Shown here: piece after piece, positions 33,343 through 41,947 of the stretch
Numbering within the stretch: position 1 is the first letter of the stretch
Layout: each line of letters starts with the position of its first letter
From: DAISKN01 sp964553925
GTDB taxonomy: Bacteria; Acidobacteriota; Vicinamibacteria; Marinacidobacterales; SMYC01
Direction of reading: 5' to 3'
NCBI GenBank assembly: GCA_964553925.1
Contig: CAZKNR010000472.1
Location: 1-64,000, forward strand
Length of the DNA stretch: 64,000 nucleotides
Program-made: the position numbers and the translations under genes
Notes under the pieces: generated by a model
The model's input: only the letters and a program-made list of their open reading frames with translations
What the model was told of the DNA's origin: nothing
The model's database searches: none

Positions 33343-33981
33343 TTAGAGCGCGAGAATCTCGGCCGGCGATTCGAGGAGGAAGTCGGCCGAGGCGCGGGTG
33401 AGCTCCTCGCGGGCGAAGGGACCCCAGAGGACTCCGGCGGTCGCAACACCCGCGTCTCTTCCGGCGGCGATGTCGTGAGGAGAGTCCCCGATGAAGACGG
33501 CGTCTCCGGCATCGACACCGAGCCTCACCAGGGCAGCGAGGACCGGCTCGGGATGGGGCTTGGCCCGTCTCACCTCGTCGGCGGAGACAATCGTGTGAAA
33601 GAACTCCATCAGTCCCGCCGTCACCAGTCCCCGCTCGGCGCCGCTCCGGAGCTTGCTGGTGACGACCCCGAGCCGCGCTCCGCGGCCTGAGAGAGCCGCG
33701 ATTACCTCCACCACGTTCGGGTACGCCTTCACGCTTTCTTCGTGGTGCGCGAAATGGTACTCGCGATAAGTCGCGACCATGGCCTCGATGAGATCCGGAT
33801 CGTCACAGACGGCGGAGAGCTGCTGGCGAAGGGGCGTTCCCAGCCCCTCGCGCCACACCGAGTCCGGGGGTGAGATCGAGAGGTGGCGCTCGGCCGTGTG
33901 GCGATAGGAGCGGAAGATGAGATCGATAGAGTCGATGAGCGTGCCGTCGAGGTCGAAGAGGTAGGCCGCGAATCTCGACAC
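33343..33981 (-). CDS. HAD-family phosphatase, phosphoglycolate phosphatase/PpaX-like
   Basis: A 212-residue HAD subfamily IA enzyme. Motif I is LFDLDGTLIDS (nucleophile Asp near residue 10), motif II is VVTSK, motif III is the Lys in RRAKPHPEP and motif IV is FIGDSPHDI. A four-helix cap lies between motifs I and II. The family includes phosphoglycolate phosphatase and PpaX-type pyrophosphatases; the substrate is uncertain. The GTG start overlaps the pheT stop by 1 nt (TAGTG), so it is the third gene of the pheS-pheT operon. Confidence 0.87.
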   Translation of the reverse strand: MSRFAAYLFDLDGTLIDSIDLIFRSYRHTAERHLSISPPDSVWREGLGTPLRQQLSAVCDDPDLIEAMVATYREYHFAHHEESVKAYPNVVEVIAALSGRGARLGVVTSKLRSGAERGLVTAGLMEFFHTIVSADEVRRAKPHPEPVLAALVRLGVDAGDAVFIGDSPHDIAAGRDAGVATAGVLWGPFAREELTRASADFLLESPAEILAL

Positions 33982-36380
33982 TACTGCCGCGGCTCCGCTC
34001 CGAACTTCGCCGTCAGCCGGGCCACGATCTTCTCGCGCGCTTTTTTCACGTCGGCGTCGGTCAGCGTGCGATCGGCTGCCTGATAGGCGATCGAGAGCGC
34101 GAGCGACTTCTTGCCCTCGGGGACGGGCTCCCCTTGATACTCGTCGAAGACCGCCGCGGATCTCACGAGCGGATGAGCCAGAATCTCCTCGACCAGGGAG
34201 GACGCGGCGGTGTCTCGGGACACGATGACCGCGAGGTCCTCGACCACGGCGGGGAATTTCGCGAGAGCGCGGTAGTGCGGCACCGGCTTCACGTGCGGAA
34301 GGAGGTCCTCGAGGCGGATCTCGAAGAGATAGACGTCGTCCGAGAGTCCGAAGGTCTCCGCGGTCTTGGGATGGACCTGCCCGAGGACGCCCACCGAGCC
34401 CGATCCAACGCGGAGCTCCGCCGATCGCCCGCCGAGAAGTCCGTACTCTTCCGTCGCGGCATACGAGACCTCGACGCCGGAGCGGTCGAAGATCTCCTGC
34501 ACGCAGGCCTTCGCGTCAAAGAAATCAACGCTCTCCGCCGCCGGGTTTCCCCAGCGGTCGAGGCGCGGCCCGCTGACGGCGCCGACGATGCGCTCGCGCT
34601 CGTCGGGAAGCGCGCTCCCCGAAGGGAGGTAGACCCGCGCCGCCTCGAAGATCGCGACCCTGGTCCTTCCGAGCCGGAGGTTTCTCGCAACCACGTCCAG
34701 GACCGACGCCCTTAGCGAGGTACGGAGCCGTTCCTGTCCCACGTTCAAGGGATTCACCACCGCGAGGGGCGGAGCGCTCTCGAGAGTCCCCGAGGGCACG
34801 ACTCGCGAAAGAACCTCGAGGCTCGTCAGGGGATAGGTAATGACTTCCTGCATGCCGGCGCCGGCCAGGGTATCCTTCAGCCTTTCGCGAAGGTCCCGAA
34901 GCGGCTGAACGACTCGCGGCGGGACGCGGCCGGTGATGGGCTCGACCGGGATCCGGTCATATCCGATCATCCGCGCGACTTCCTCGACCACGTCATCGGA
35001 GATCTGAACGTCGCGGCGCCAGTAAGGAACGCGGACGACGAAGAGGTCGGGTTCCGCCTTCACCCCGAAACCGAGGGACTCGAGCGAATCCACCACCGTC
35101 TTCTCCTTCGGGTCGATGCCCAGGACCTGGGGCAAACGCTTCCGCGGAAGGGACACCGTCACCGGAGGAGACGGCACGGGATAGACGTCGACCAGGCCCG
35201 GGGCCGCGGTCCCTCCCGCATACTCCACCAGAAGCCTCGTCGCCCTTCGCGACGCGATCGGAGCGAGCTCGGGACTCAAGCCCCAGGCGAAGCGCCGCGA
35301 GGCCTCGCTCGGAAGCTTCAGCGCCGCGGCCGTACGACGGATACTCACCGGGTTGAAGTTCGCGACCTCCAAAAGGACGTTCCTCGTCTTCTCGGTGACC
35401 TCGGTCGCGAGGCCGCCCATCACTCCCGCGACCGCGATCGGGCCCGAGGGGTCGGTGATCAGAAGCTCGCCTCTTTCGAAGCGCCGCTCCTTCCCGTCGA
35501 GCGTCACCAGGGTCTCGCCGGGACTGGCGCGGCGGACGATGATGCGGTGGTCTCGGATGGTGTCGTAGTCGAAGGCGTGGATCGGCTGGCCGAGCTCCAG
35601 CATCACGTAGTTCGTGACGTCGACGACGTTATTGATCGGGCGCATGCCCGCGGCGAGGAGGCGCTCCTGCATCCACGCGGGCGAGGGTCCGATCTCGATT
35701 CCTTCAATCAGCGCGAGCGTGAACCGCGGACAAAGCTCGGGGTCGGAAATCTCGGCGGCCGCCCTGCCGTCGATCGCAGCTCCCTTCGCATCCACCGTGG
35801 AAACAGGCTCCCGCACCGTCGTTTCTGTCAGAGCCGCGATGTCCCGGGCGACGCCGAGGATCGAGAGCCCGTCCGCGCGGTTCGGCTTCATGTCGATCAC
35901 GAGCACCGTGTCGCCGAGGATCTCCGCGAGAGGACGGCCAACGGGAGCCTCGGGTGCGAGTACCAAAATACCTTCGTGCTCATCGGACAGGCCGAGCTCG
36001 CGCTCGGAGCAGACCATCCCCTCCGAGAACACTCCGCGAATCTTCGCCTTCTTCAGTTTCCGCGGCTCGCCGGTCGAAGCGTCGATGAGGCTCGCGCCCA
36101 GGCTGGCGTAGGCGATCTTCTGCCCCTGAGCCACGTTCGAAGCGCCGCAGACCACTTCGTAGCGAGAGGCGCCATCGTTCACGCTAACCAGTCGAAGACG
36201 GTCGGCATCGGGGTGAGGCCGCACCTCGAGCACTTCCCCGACCACCACGTTTTCCCAATCGGAGCCCGTGCGCTCGATGCCGGTGACCTCGAGTCCCGCC
36301 ATCGTCAGCCGGCTGGCGACTTCCTTCAGAGGGGTCGAGACGTCCACGTATTCCCGGAGCCACTTCAAAGGTACGCGCAT
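33981..36380 (-). CDS. pheT: Phenylalanyl-tRNA synthetase beta subunit
   Basis: A 799-residue subunit of the (alpha-beta)2 enzyme that charges tRNA-Phe. Domains in order: B1 and EMAP-like tRNA-binding (about 40-150, with EGMVCSERELG), B3/B4 editing (about 210-375), B5 (about 400-475), a catalytic-like core (about 480-680) and the FDX-ACB anticodon domain (about 705-799). Length is normal. It starts one base after the pheS stop, so the two subunits are made in balance. Confidence 0.97.
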   Translation of the reverse strand: MRVPLKWLREYVDVSTPLKEVASRLTMAGLEVTGIERTGSDWENVVVGEVLEVRPHPDADRLRLVSVNDGASRYEVVCGASNVAQGQKIAYASLGASLIDASTGEPRKLKKAKIRGVFSEGMVCSERELGLSDEHEGILVLAPEAPVGRPLAEILGDTVLVIDMKPNRADGLSILGVARDIAALTETTVREPVSTVDAKGAAIDGRAAAEISDPELCPRFTLALIEGIEIGPSPAWMQERLLAAGMRPINNVVDVTNYVMLELGQPIHAFDYDTIRDHRIIVRRASPGETLVTLDGKERRFERGELLITDPSGPIAVAGVMGGLATEVTEKTRNVLLEVANFNPVSIRRTAAALKLPSEASRRFAWGLSPELAPIASRRATRLLVEYAGGTAAPGLVDVYPVPSPPVTVSLPRKRLPQVLGIDPKEKTVVDSLESLGFGVKAEPDLFVVRVPYWRRDVQISDDVVEEVARMIGYDRIPVEPITGRVPPRVVQPLRDLRERLKDTLAGAGMQEVITYPLTSLEVLSRVVPSGTLESAPPLAVVNPLNVGQERLRTSLRASVLDVVARNLRLGRTRVAIFEAARVYLPSGSALPDERERIVGAVSGPRLDRWGNPAAESVDFFDAKACVQEIFDRSGVEVSYAATEEYGLLGGRSAELRVGSGSVGVLGQVHPKTAETFGLSDDVYLFEIRLEDLLPHVKPVPHYRALAKFPAVVEDLAVIVSRDTAASSLVEEILAHPLVRSAAVFDEYQGEPVPEGKKSLALSIAYQAADRTLTDADVKKAREKIVARLTAKFGAEPRQ

Positions 36381-36381
36381 C

Positions 36382-37425
36382 TCAGAACTGGCTCAGGAAC
36401 CGGAGATCGTTCTCGTAGTAATGACGGATATCGTCGACCCCGCGTCTCAGCATGTCGATCCGCTCGACTCCGAGACCGGCGGCGAACCCGGTGTAGACGT
36501 CCGGGTCATAGCCCATGTTCTTCAGGATCTCGGGATGGACCATGCCCGCGCCCAGGATCTCGATCCACCCCTCCTTCTTGCAGGTGCGGCAGCCCGAGCC
36601 TCCGCAGAGGAAGCAGTCGATCGCCATGTCGACTCCGGGCTCGACGAAACGGAAGAAGTCGCAGCGAAATCGAATTTTTCGGTCCTGCCCAAAAATCCGC
36701 TTCGCGAACTCGAAGAGCGTGCCCTTGAGGTGCGCGAGGGTGAGCCCTTCGTCGACGGCGAGGATCTCGATCTGCTGGATCATCCATTCGTGGGTCGGAT
36801 CCGTCGCTTCGTTCCTGTACGTGCGGCCGGGGCAGACGATCCGGATCGGGGGCCGGTTCTTCTCCATGAAGCGGATCTGGTTCGGGGAGGTGTGGGTCCG
36901 GAGGAGAAGCTTCTGGTCGCCCTGCTCTCCACCCTCGATATAAAAAGTATCCATCAGCTCCCGGGCCGGATGGTCCTTGGGAATCCGGAGGGCCTCGAAG
37001 TTGTAGTAGTCGAGCTCCACCTCCGGCCCCTCGATGACCGAGTACCCCTGGGCAACGAAGGCGTCGACGATGTCCCGCTGCGTCTGGGAAATCGGATGGC
37101 GCCTTCCGGAGGAGAGCGGGCGCGGCGGAAGGGTGACGTCGATCCGGCCGAGGGTCTGTGCCGTCTGAATTTTCGCCTCGGCGAGTGCGTCCTGCTTTCT
37201 TCGGTACGCCTCCTCGAGCTCGGTCTTGAGCGCGTTCGCTGCCTGCCCCGCTTTCCGGCGCACGTCAGAGACGAGCTCGCCGAGAGACCGTAGAACGGAG
37301 ACCATCTCGCTCTTCCGGCCCAGGAACTCGATCCGCCAGTCCTCGAGCGCGCGTTCGTCCGCGACGCGGGCGAGAAAGCTCCGCGCCCGGTCGCGCGTCT
37401 TTTCGATCTTTTCGAGAACGTCCAT
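36382..37425 (-). CDS. pheS: Phenylalanyl-tRNA synthetase alpha subunit
   Basis: A 347-residue class II synthetase subunit with an N-terminal coiled coil (about 1-90). Motif 2 is RTYRNEATDPTHE and motif 3 is GFAAGLGVERIDMLR. The Phe-binding region near GPEVELDYYNF is present. The C-terminal CFLCGGSGC-RTC cysteine-rich loop is typical of many PheS proteins. The ATG at 37425 (MDVLEKIEK) gives the usual N-terminus; an in-frame start 36 nt upstream would add an atypical stretch. The 77-nt gap to the divergent gene is too short for a T-box leader. Confidence 0.97.
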   Translation of the reverse strand: MDVLEKIEKTRDRARSFLARVADERALEDWRIEFLGRKSEMVSVLRSLGELVSDVRRKAGQAANALKTELEEAYRRKQDALAEAKIQTAQTLGRIDVTLPPRPLSSGRRHPISQTQRDIVDAFVAQGYSVIEGPEVELDYYNFEALRIPKDHPARELMDTFYIEGGEQGDQKLLLRTHTSPNQIRFMEKNRPPIRIVCPGRTYRNEATDPTHEWMIQQIEILAVDEGLTLAHLKGTLFEFAKRIFGQDRKIRFRCDFFRFVEPGVDMAIDCFLCGGSGCRTCKKEGWIEILGAGMVHPEILKNMGYDPDVYTGFAAGLGVERIDMLRRGVDDIRHYYENDLRFLSQF

Positions 37426-37502
37426 AAAACCGCACAGTTTATCTCGAAACCTCGGCGACACGCACTTGCTTTCTTGGAATCGAGCGATTACAAGACGTCT
37501 CC

Positions 37503-38387
37503 ATGAGATTTCTGATTCCCGCGCTTTTTCTAAGCTTCGTCACAGAGTCCACCTTCGCGCAAGTCAAGGTCTACATCTCCGCCGACATGGAGGGCATCGG
37601 AGGCGTGGTCAGCGGAGAGCAGCTCGGAACGTCCGGCTTCGAGTACCAGAGGTTCCGGGAGTTCATGACCGAGGAAGTGCTCGCCGCAATCCGGGGGGCG
37701 CGCGCCGCGGGCGCGACCGAGATTCTCGTGAGCGACTCCCACGGAAACGGCCAGAACCTCCTCATCGAGAAGCTTCCCGACGACGTCCAGGTCGTCCGCT
37801 CCTGGCCTCGCCCCTTGGGAATGATGGAGGGAATCGACGAGACGTTCGCCTGCGCGCTATTCATCGGCTACCACACCTCGACTTCCAACCCCGCGGGGGT
37901 ACGGGCCCATACGTTCTCGAGCGCCACCTTGACCGACGTCCGGCTCAACTCGGTGTCGGTTGCGGAGGCAGGCTTCAACGCCGCTGTCGCCGGCCATTTC
38001 GGGGTGCCGATCGCGATGATCTCCGGAGACGACGCAATCGTGGCCGAAGCAAAGCGCTACATCGGGGACCTCGAAGGCGCGGTGGTGAAGCACGCCCTGA
38101 GCTTCCACGCCGCGCGAACCCTCACCCCTCGAGCCTCACAACAGCTCATCGAGGAGACGGCGCGACGGGCCGTCGAGCGGCGGGCGTCGTTTCGTCCGTT
38201 CCGGCTCGAGGGCCGCGTGAGTCTCGACGTGAGCTTCAAGAACTACCGGCAAGCGGAGATGCTCGCCTACTTGCCCATCGTCGAGAGGACCGATTCCCAC
38301 AGCATTCGCTTCGTGGGAGACGACATGGTCGCCGTATCCAAGTTCGTCCAGTTCATGGATGGATACGAGACATCGCTCACGCCCTAA
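37503..38387 (+). CDS. Secreted M55 D-aminopeptidase (DppA-like)
   Basis: A 294-residue zinc aminopeptidase of family M55, which removes N-terminal D-amino acids. A signal peptide (about 1-19, cleaved near TFA-Q) precedes the core. Metal-site motifs are SADMEG (Asp28, Glu30), SDSHGNGQN, IGYHT and ISGDD. Classical DppA is cytoplasmic, so export is unusual and points to periplasmic or external D-amino-acid peptides, plausibly from peptidoglycan. It heads a three-gene block with DUF3052 and a polysaccharide deacetylase. Confidence 0.92.
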   Translation: MRFLIPALFLSFVTESTFAQVKVYISADMEGIGGVVSGEQLGTSGFEYQRFREFMTEEVLAAIRGARAAGATEILVSDSHGNGQNLLIEKLPDDVQVVRSWPRPLGMMEGIDETFACALFIGYHTSTSNPAGVRAHTFSSATLTDVRLNSVSVAEAGFNAAVAGHFGVPIAMISGDDAIVAEAKRYIGDLEGAVVKHALSFHAARTLTPRASQQLIEETARRAVERRASFRPFRLEGRVSLDVSFKNYRQAEMLAYLPIVERTDSHSIRFVGDDMVAVSKFVQFMDGYETSLTP

Positions 38388-38393
38388 ACATTC

Positions 38394-38843
38394 ATGCCCA
38401 CGGCCGGCTACTCCGGAACTCCCCTTCCCCAGAAGCTCGGCATTCGTCGGGGCCACAGGGTCGGGCTCGAGGGTCCGCCCCCGGGTTTCGAAGCGACTCT
38501 CGGCGAGATTCCGGAGGGCGTTCGCCTCGTGCCCTCGAGCCGTGGCGGGGATTTCGACGTTATTCTTCTCTTCGTGAGGGACGCCGAAACCCTGGAGAAG
38601 AAACTCGGACCGGCGATCGCCAGGATGGGGCCTGCCACCGCGCTTTGGATCTGCTGGCCGAAGAAAACGTCGCCCCTCGCGACGAACGTCGACGAGACCA
38701 GGGTGCGCGAGCGCGGCCTCGCCGCGGGCATCGTCGACATCAAAGTCTGCGCCGTCGACCAGGACTGGTCCGGGCACAAGTTCGTGTTTCGGCTGAAGGA
38801 TCGCCCGGCGCTCGAGAAAAAGAAAGCGAGAAAGAAGAAATGA
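38394..38843 (+). CDS. DUF3052-family protein
   Basis: A 149-residue protein of the DUF3052 family with the opening AGYSGTPLPQKLGI and the ATALWICWPKK segment. It ends in a Lys/Arg-rich tail. The biochemical role is unknown. It begins 6 nt after the D-aminopeptidase stop, and its TGA overlaps the deacetylase ATG (ATGA), tying its expression to the two secreted enzymes. It has no signal peptide and is probably cytoplasmic. Confidence 0.82.
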   Translation: MPTAGYSGTPLPQKLGIRRGHRVGLEGPPPGFEATLGEIPEGVRLVPSSRGGDFDVILLFVRDAETLEKKLGPAIARMGPATALWICWPKKTSPLATNVDETRVRERGLAAGIVDIKVCAVDQDWSGHKFVFRLKDRPALEKKKARKKK

Positions 38844-39793
38844 GAATCGCACCGCCGCTCAAAGCACTCGTCCTCGGAGTCTTCGCCCGATCGCTTTTCG
38901 CCCAGGAGCCGGAGATCCCGTCGTGGAAGTGGACCGAGGACCAGTGGCGGGGCGCCGTCGAGCGCGTCCGTGCGGGAAAAAGCCTCGCGCCACGGGAGTG
39001 GCCCGGTGGGGCGCGAGTCGCGGTCGCGCTCTCCTTCGACTTCGACAACGAGACCCCGTCGCTGCGGGACAACCAGACGTCGCCCTCACTCATGTCGAAC
39101 GGCCAGTACGGCGCCCGTGCCGGGCTTCCCCGGGTGCTCGCGCTCCTCGACGACTACGACGTCCCGGCAAGCTTCTTCATTCCCGCGGTGAGCGCGCTCC
39201 TGTATCCCGAGGAGGTGAAGAAAATCGTCGAGGCCGGCCACGAGATCGGAGTCCACGGGTGGATCCACGAGCGCAACTCGGGGCTCGAGAAGACCGACGA
39301 GAAGGAGCTCCTGGTGAGAGCGGTCGAGACGCTGACGAAGCTCACGGGGAAGAAACCCTCGGGGATCCGCACTCCCTCCTGGGACTACAGTCCCCATACG
39401 CTCGAGATCATCGAAGAGCTGGGGCTTTTGTACGACAGCAGCCTCATGGCGGACGACAGCCCCTACGAGCTCGTCGCGTCGGGAAGACCGACGGGAATCG
39501 TGGAGCTTCCGGTGGAGTGGATCCTCGACGACGCCCCGTACTTCAACATGAGCCGCTTCGGAAACCTTCGCCCGCACACGACGCCCGACGAGGTCTACTC
39601 CATCTGGAAGGCCGAGTTCGACCGGGCTTACGAGGAAGGAGGAATGTTCCTCCTCACGAACCATCCCCACATCATCGGGCATCGCTCGCGCATCGAGATG
39701 CTCGAGAAGCTGGTGCAGCACATCCGCCGGCAACCAGGAGTCTGGTTCGCGACCCACGAACAGGTTGCGCGCTACGTCAAAGAGCCGAGCTAG
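38840..39793 (+). CDS. Secreted polysaccharide deacetylase family protein
   Basis: A 317-residue NodB-fold protein. A signal peptide (about 1-21) precedes the domain. The metal motif 1 is SFDFDNET (FDFD at 66-69), metal motif 2 is GHEIGVHGWIHE, and later motifs are RTPSWDYSP and TNHPHIIGH. The FDFD form is typical of the PuuE/allantoinase-like branch. The ATG at 38840 is the true start (overlap with DUF3052); the same frame stays open far upstream as antisense-type sequence and is not coding there. Candidate substrates are cell-wall glycans or amide-bearing small molecules. Confidence 0.9.
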   Translation: MRIAPPLKALVLGVFARSLFAQEPEIPSWKWTEDQWRGAVERVRAGKSLAPREWPGGARVAVALSFDFDNETPSLRDNQTSPSLMSNGQYGARAGLPRVLALLDDYDVPASFFIPAVSALLYPEEVKKIVEAGHEIGVHGWIHERNSGLEKTDEKELLVRAVETLTKLTGKKPSGIRTPSWDYSPHTLEIIEELGLLYDSSLMADDSPYELVASGRPTGIVELPVEWILDDAPYFNMSRFGNLRPHTTPDEVYSIWKAEFDRAYEEGGMFLLTNHPHIIGHRSRIEMLEKLVQHIRRQPGVWFATHEQVARYVKEPS

Positions 39794-39840
39794 CGAAGCG
39801 GAAAGGGTTCCTTTTTCCCCGTTCTAACCGCAAGGGGATC

Positions 39841-40779
39841 TTGCGGCGATTCTTCCGGGATTTTCTGGAGCTCTTCTTTCCCGAATTCGCGGCACACCTG
39901 GACTTCGAATCCTTGGAGTTCCAGGACAAGGAGCTTTTCAAAGGGTTTCCAGACGGAGTGCGGCGAGAGCCCGATATCGTCGCGCGGGTTCGAACCCGGG
40001 AGGGGAATCCCGAGGTGGTGGTCGTCCATATCGAGGCACAGGCGTCGACGAAACCTGACTTCGGACGGCGCATGTTCGAGTATTATGCGCTGCTCTGGCT
40101 TTCGTTCGACGCTCCAGTGTTCCCCGTCGTCCTATACGTGAAGGAAGGTGGACACACGGGAATCGAGACCCCAATCTACCGTCACGAGCTTTTCGGACGA
40201 GAGGTGATGAGATTTCAATACGCGAGCGTGGCGCTGGCACGGATCGCCGGCCAGGAGTATGTTGAGAAGGGCCCGCTGGCTGCGGCGCTCGCGGCGCTGA
40301 TGAGTTGGGGCCGCGATTCAGACAATGTGGTGTTACGGCTCGGGTTGCTGGGCCGGATGGTGGCGAGCGGTCTCGACGAGGCGTCGCTGTTCCTGCTCAT
40401 CAACTTGATCGAGACCTATCTTCCGGTGCCGGAAGAGGAGCGCGAGCGGTACCTGAAGCTGGTATCGAGAGAGGAGTATCGAAAGGTGCAAGAAGTGGAG
40501 CTCACTTGGGCTGACAAGCTGCGGCAGGAAGGACGCGAAGAAGGCCGCGAAGTAGGAAGGGAAGAAGGCCGCGAAGAAGGGAGGGACGAAGGCCTCCAGG
40601 AAGGGCTGGTTCAGGGCAAGCGGCAGACACTGAAACGCCTGCTTGTTGCCAAGTTCGGGGCCCTTACGAATCACGTCGAAGCCAGCATCGATGCGCTCGC
40701 CTCTGCGGATGAGCTGGACGGCTACCTCGACCGTGTGCTCACCGCAGGATCGATCGAGGATCTCGGGCTCGAGGGCTGA
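39841..40779 (+). CDS. Rpn/PD-(D/E)XK-like transposase-family protein, N-terminus degraded
   Basis: A protein of about 312 residues resembling the Rpn/DUF4351 group of nuclease-like proteins. The core has FLELFFPEFAAHLD, EFQDKELFKG, EPDIVARV and VVVHIEAQ; the Asp of EPDIVARV and the Glu of HIEAQ fit a PD-(D/E)XK site. The usual N-terminal D-H-D-x-x-FK lead-in is absent, and the first plausible start is TTG at 39841 with a poorly spaced AAGGGG, so the 5' end may be truncated. A Gly-Arg-Glu-rich coiled repeat (about 220-255) precedes a DUF4351-like tail. It is probably an acquired gene. Confidence 0.65.
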   Translation: MRRFFRDFLELFFPEFAAHLDFESLEFQDKELFKGFPDGVRREPDIVARVRTREGNPEVVVVHIEAQASTKPDFGRRMFEYYALLWLSFDAPVFPVVLYVKEGGHTGIETPIYRHELFGREVMRFQYASVALARIAGQEYVEKGPLAAALAALMSWGRDSDNVVLRLGLLGRMVASGLDEASLFLLINLIETYLPVPEEERERYLKLVSREEYRKVQEVELTWADKLRQEGREEGREVGREEGREEGRDEGLQEGLVQGKRQTLKRLLVAKFGALTNHVEASIDALASADELDGYLDRVLTAGSIEDLGLEG

Positions 40780-40917
40780 CTCACCCGGCCAAGCCGGTAG
40801 CGGGTTCACATCCCTCACCTTGGTCGGAGCCTCTCCCGCAAAGGACTCGTCACGCTCGGTCAAGTCCGATGCGGTGTATGCGTGGAGCCCAGGCGGGAAG
40901 ACTCGTGCTAGCCGGGT

Positions 40918-41229
40918 CTAACCGAGGTCCTTCAGACGGTCTTCGAGCTCGTCGGCCATCCCGTCGTGGTGGTGGGTGCGGGCGGCTTGGATGCCTTGCC
41001 GGAGGGCCCACTTGGCTTCGCTCGACTTCCCCAGGCGCACGTAGGCGTCGGCGAGAATCCGGTACGCCGCCCCCTCGTCCTGCTTGTCCTTGAGGTAGGA
41101 CTCCATCTGATCCACCGACTCCTCGTACTCGCCCTTCTTGTACAGCTCGGTCGCGAGCATATAGCGGCTCATCGGGTCTTTGGGGTCCTTCGCGAGAAGG
41201 TCCCGAAGCGCCTGGATCCGATCGGTCAT
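40918..41229 (-). CDS. Small TPR protein
   Basis: A 103-residue protein with two to three TPR motifs (SRYMLATELYKKGEYEESV and AYRILADAYVRLGKSSEAKWAL) and no signal peptide. It starts 4 nt after the stop of the alpha/beta hydrolase gene, so it closes the arginase-hydrolase-TPR operon. Its partner is unknown; a cytoplasmic adaptor role is likely. The 138-bp gap to the Rpn-like gene shows no recognisable feature. Confidence 0.85.
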   Translation of the reverse strand: MTDRIQALRDLLAKDPKDPMSRYMLATELYKKGEYEESVDQMESYLKDKQDEGAAYRILADAYVRLGKSSEAKWALRQGIQAARTHHHDGMADELEDRLKDLG

Positions 41230-41233
41230 CGTT

Positions 41234-41947
41234 TCAACTCCCTGTGGGCTTCATGAAGGCTAACACGGTCCGGGCCACCTCGTCCTCGATTTCTCGCGCG
41301 GTCTTTCCGCTCGACTTCGGAACCTTGAAACCATGGTCGGCTCTCTCCAGGAGATGGAGCGACGCGCCGAGGTCGCGAGCCAGAGGCTCGAGCAGACCGA
41401 GATCCGCGAAGGCGTCCGCGGTGCCGCTCACGAAGAGCATCGGCACTCGGATGCTTGGAAGGTGGTCCTTCCTTTGCTGGTCGCGTTTGCCCGGCGGGTG
41501 AAGGGGGTAAGCGAGGAAGAAAATTCCATCGCAAGGGTAGCCTTCGGCGACCAGGTACGAAGCCATGCGGCCGCCCATCGACCTTCCTCCGAGAAAGAGT
41601 CTCGAAGGCGAAAGCTCGCGCTTCACCCAGTCGGCGACCGATCGCCAGCAGGCGACGAGGTGCGGCGTTCGATCGGGGCTCTTCTTGCCTTTTTCGGAGT
41701 AGAGGAAGTTGAAGCGAACGGCGGTGACGCCGGAGGACGCGAGTCGCTCCTGGAGGCTCTTGAGCGACGGGGTGTCCATGGTGCCGCCGGCGCCGTGGGC
41801 GATGACCGCGGCGGACGGGCCGCCGGCCTTCGCCCTCGGGGCTTCGGCCAGGCTCGCCGTAGCTTCGCGGAGGCCGCCGGAAGCGACGGAGACCGAGACC
41901 TCCCCGAGGCTCTTCCCGTCCTCGCCGGCGACCGCGATCTTGGTCAG
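41234..41947 (-). CDS. Alpha/beta hydrolase (KANL3/Tex30-like)
   Basis: A protein of about 237 residues with the HGAGG oxyanion motif, the nucleophile motif GGRSMGG, an Asp in SGTADAFA and a C-terminal His in RADHGF. Opening the frame at ATG 41779 would cut off HGAGG, so the true start is upstream. The only start-like codon at the operon junction is CTG at 41947, overlapping the arginase stop (CTGA), preceded by residues LTKIAVAGED and onward that read as normal coding sequence. It is likely an esterase or lipase-like enzyme with unknown substrate. Confidence 0.75.
   Translation of the reverse strand: MTKIAVAGEDGKSLGEVSVSVASGGLREATASLAEAPRAKAGGPSAAVIAHGAGGTMDTPSLKSLQERLASSGVTAVRFNFLYSEKGKKSPDRTPHLVACWRSVADWVKRELSPSRLFLGGRSMGGRMASYLVAEGYPCDGIFFLAYPLHPPGKRDQQRKDHLPSIRVPMLFVSGTADAFADLGLLEPLARDLGASLHLLERADHGFKVPKSSGKTAREIEDEVARTVLAFMKPTGS

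Noticed and set aside
37426..37502. T-box or attenuator upstream of pheS
   Set aside because: The gap is only 77 nt, shared with a divergent gene, and no leader peptide or anticodon-like stem was found.
37226..38839. In-frame extension upstream of the deacetylase
   Set aside because: It crosses the pheS and D-aminopeptidase genes; the ATG at 38840 has a signal peptide and an operon overlap.
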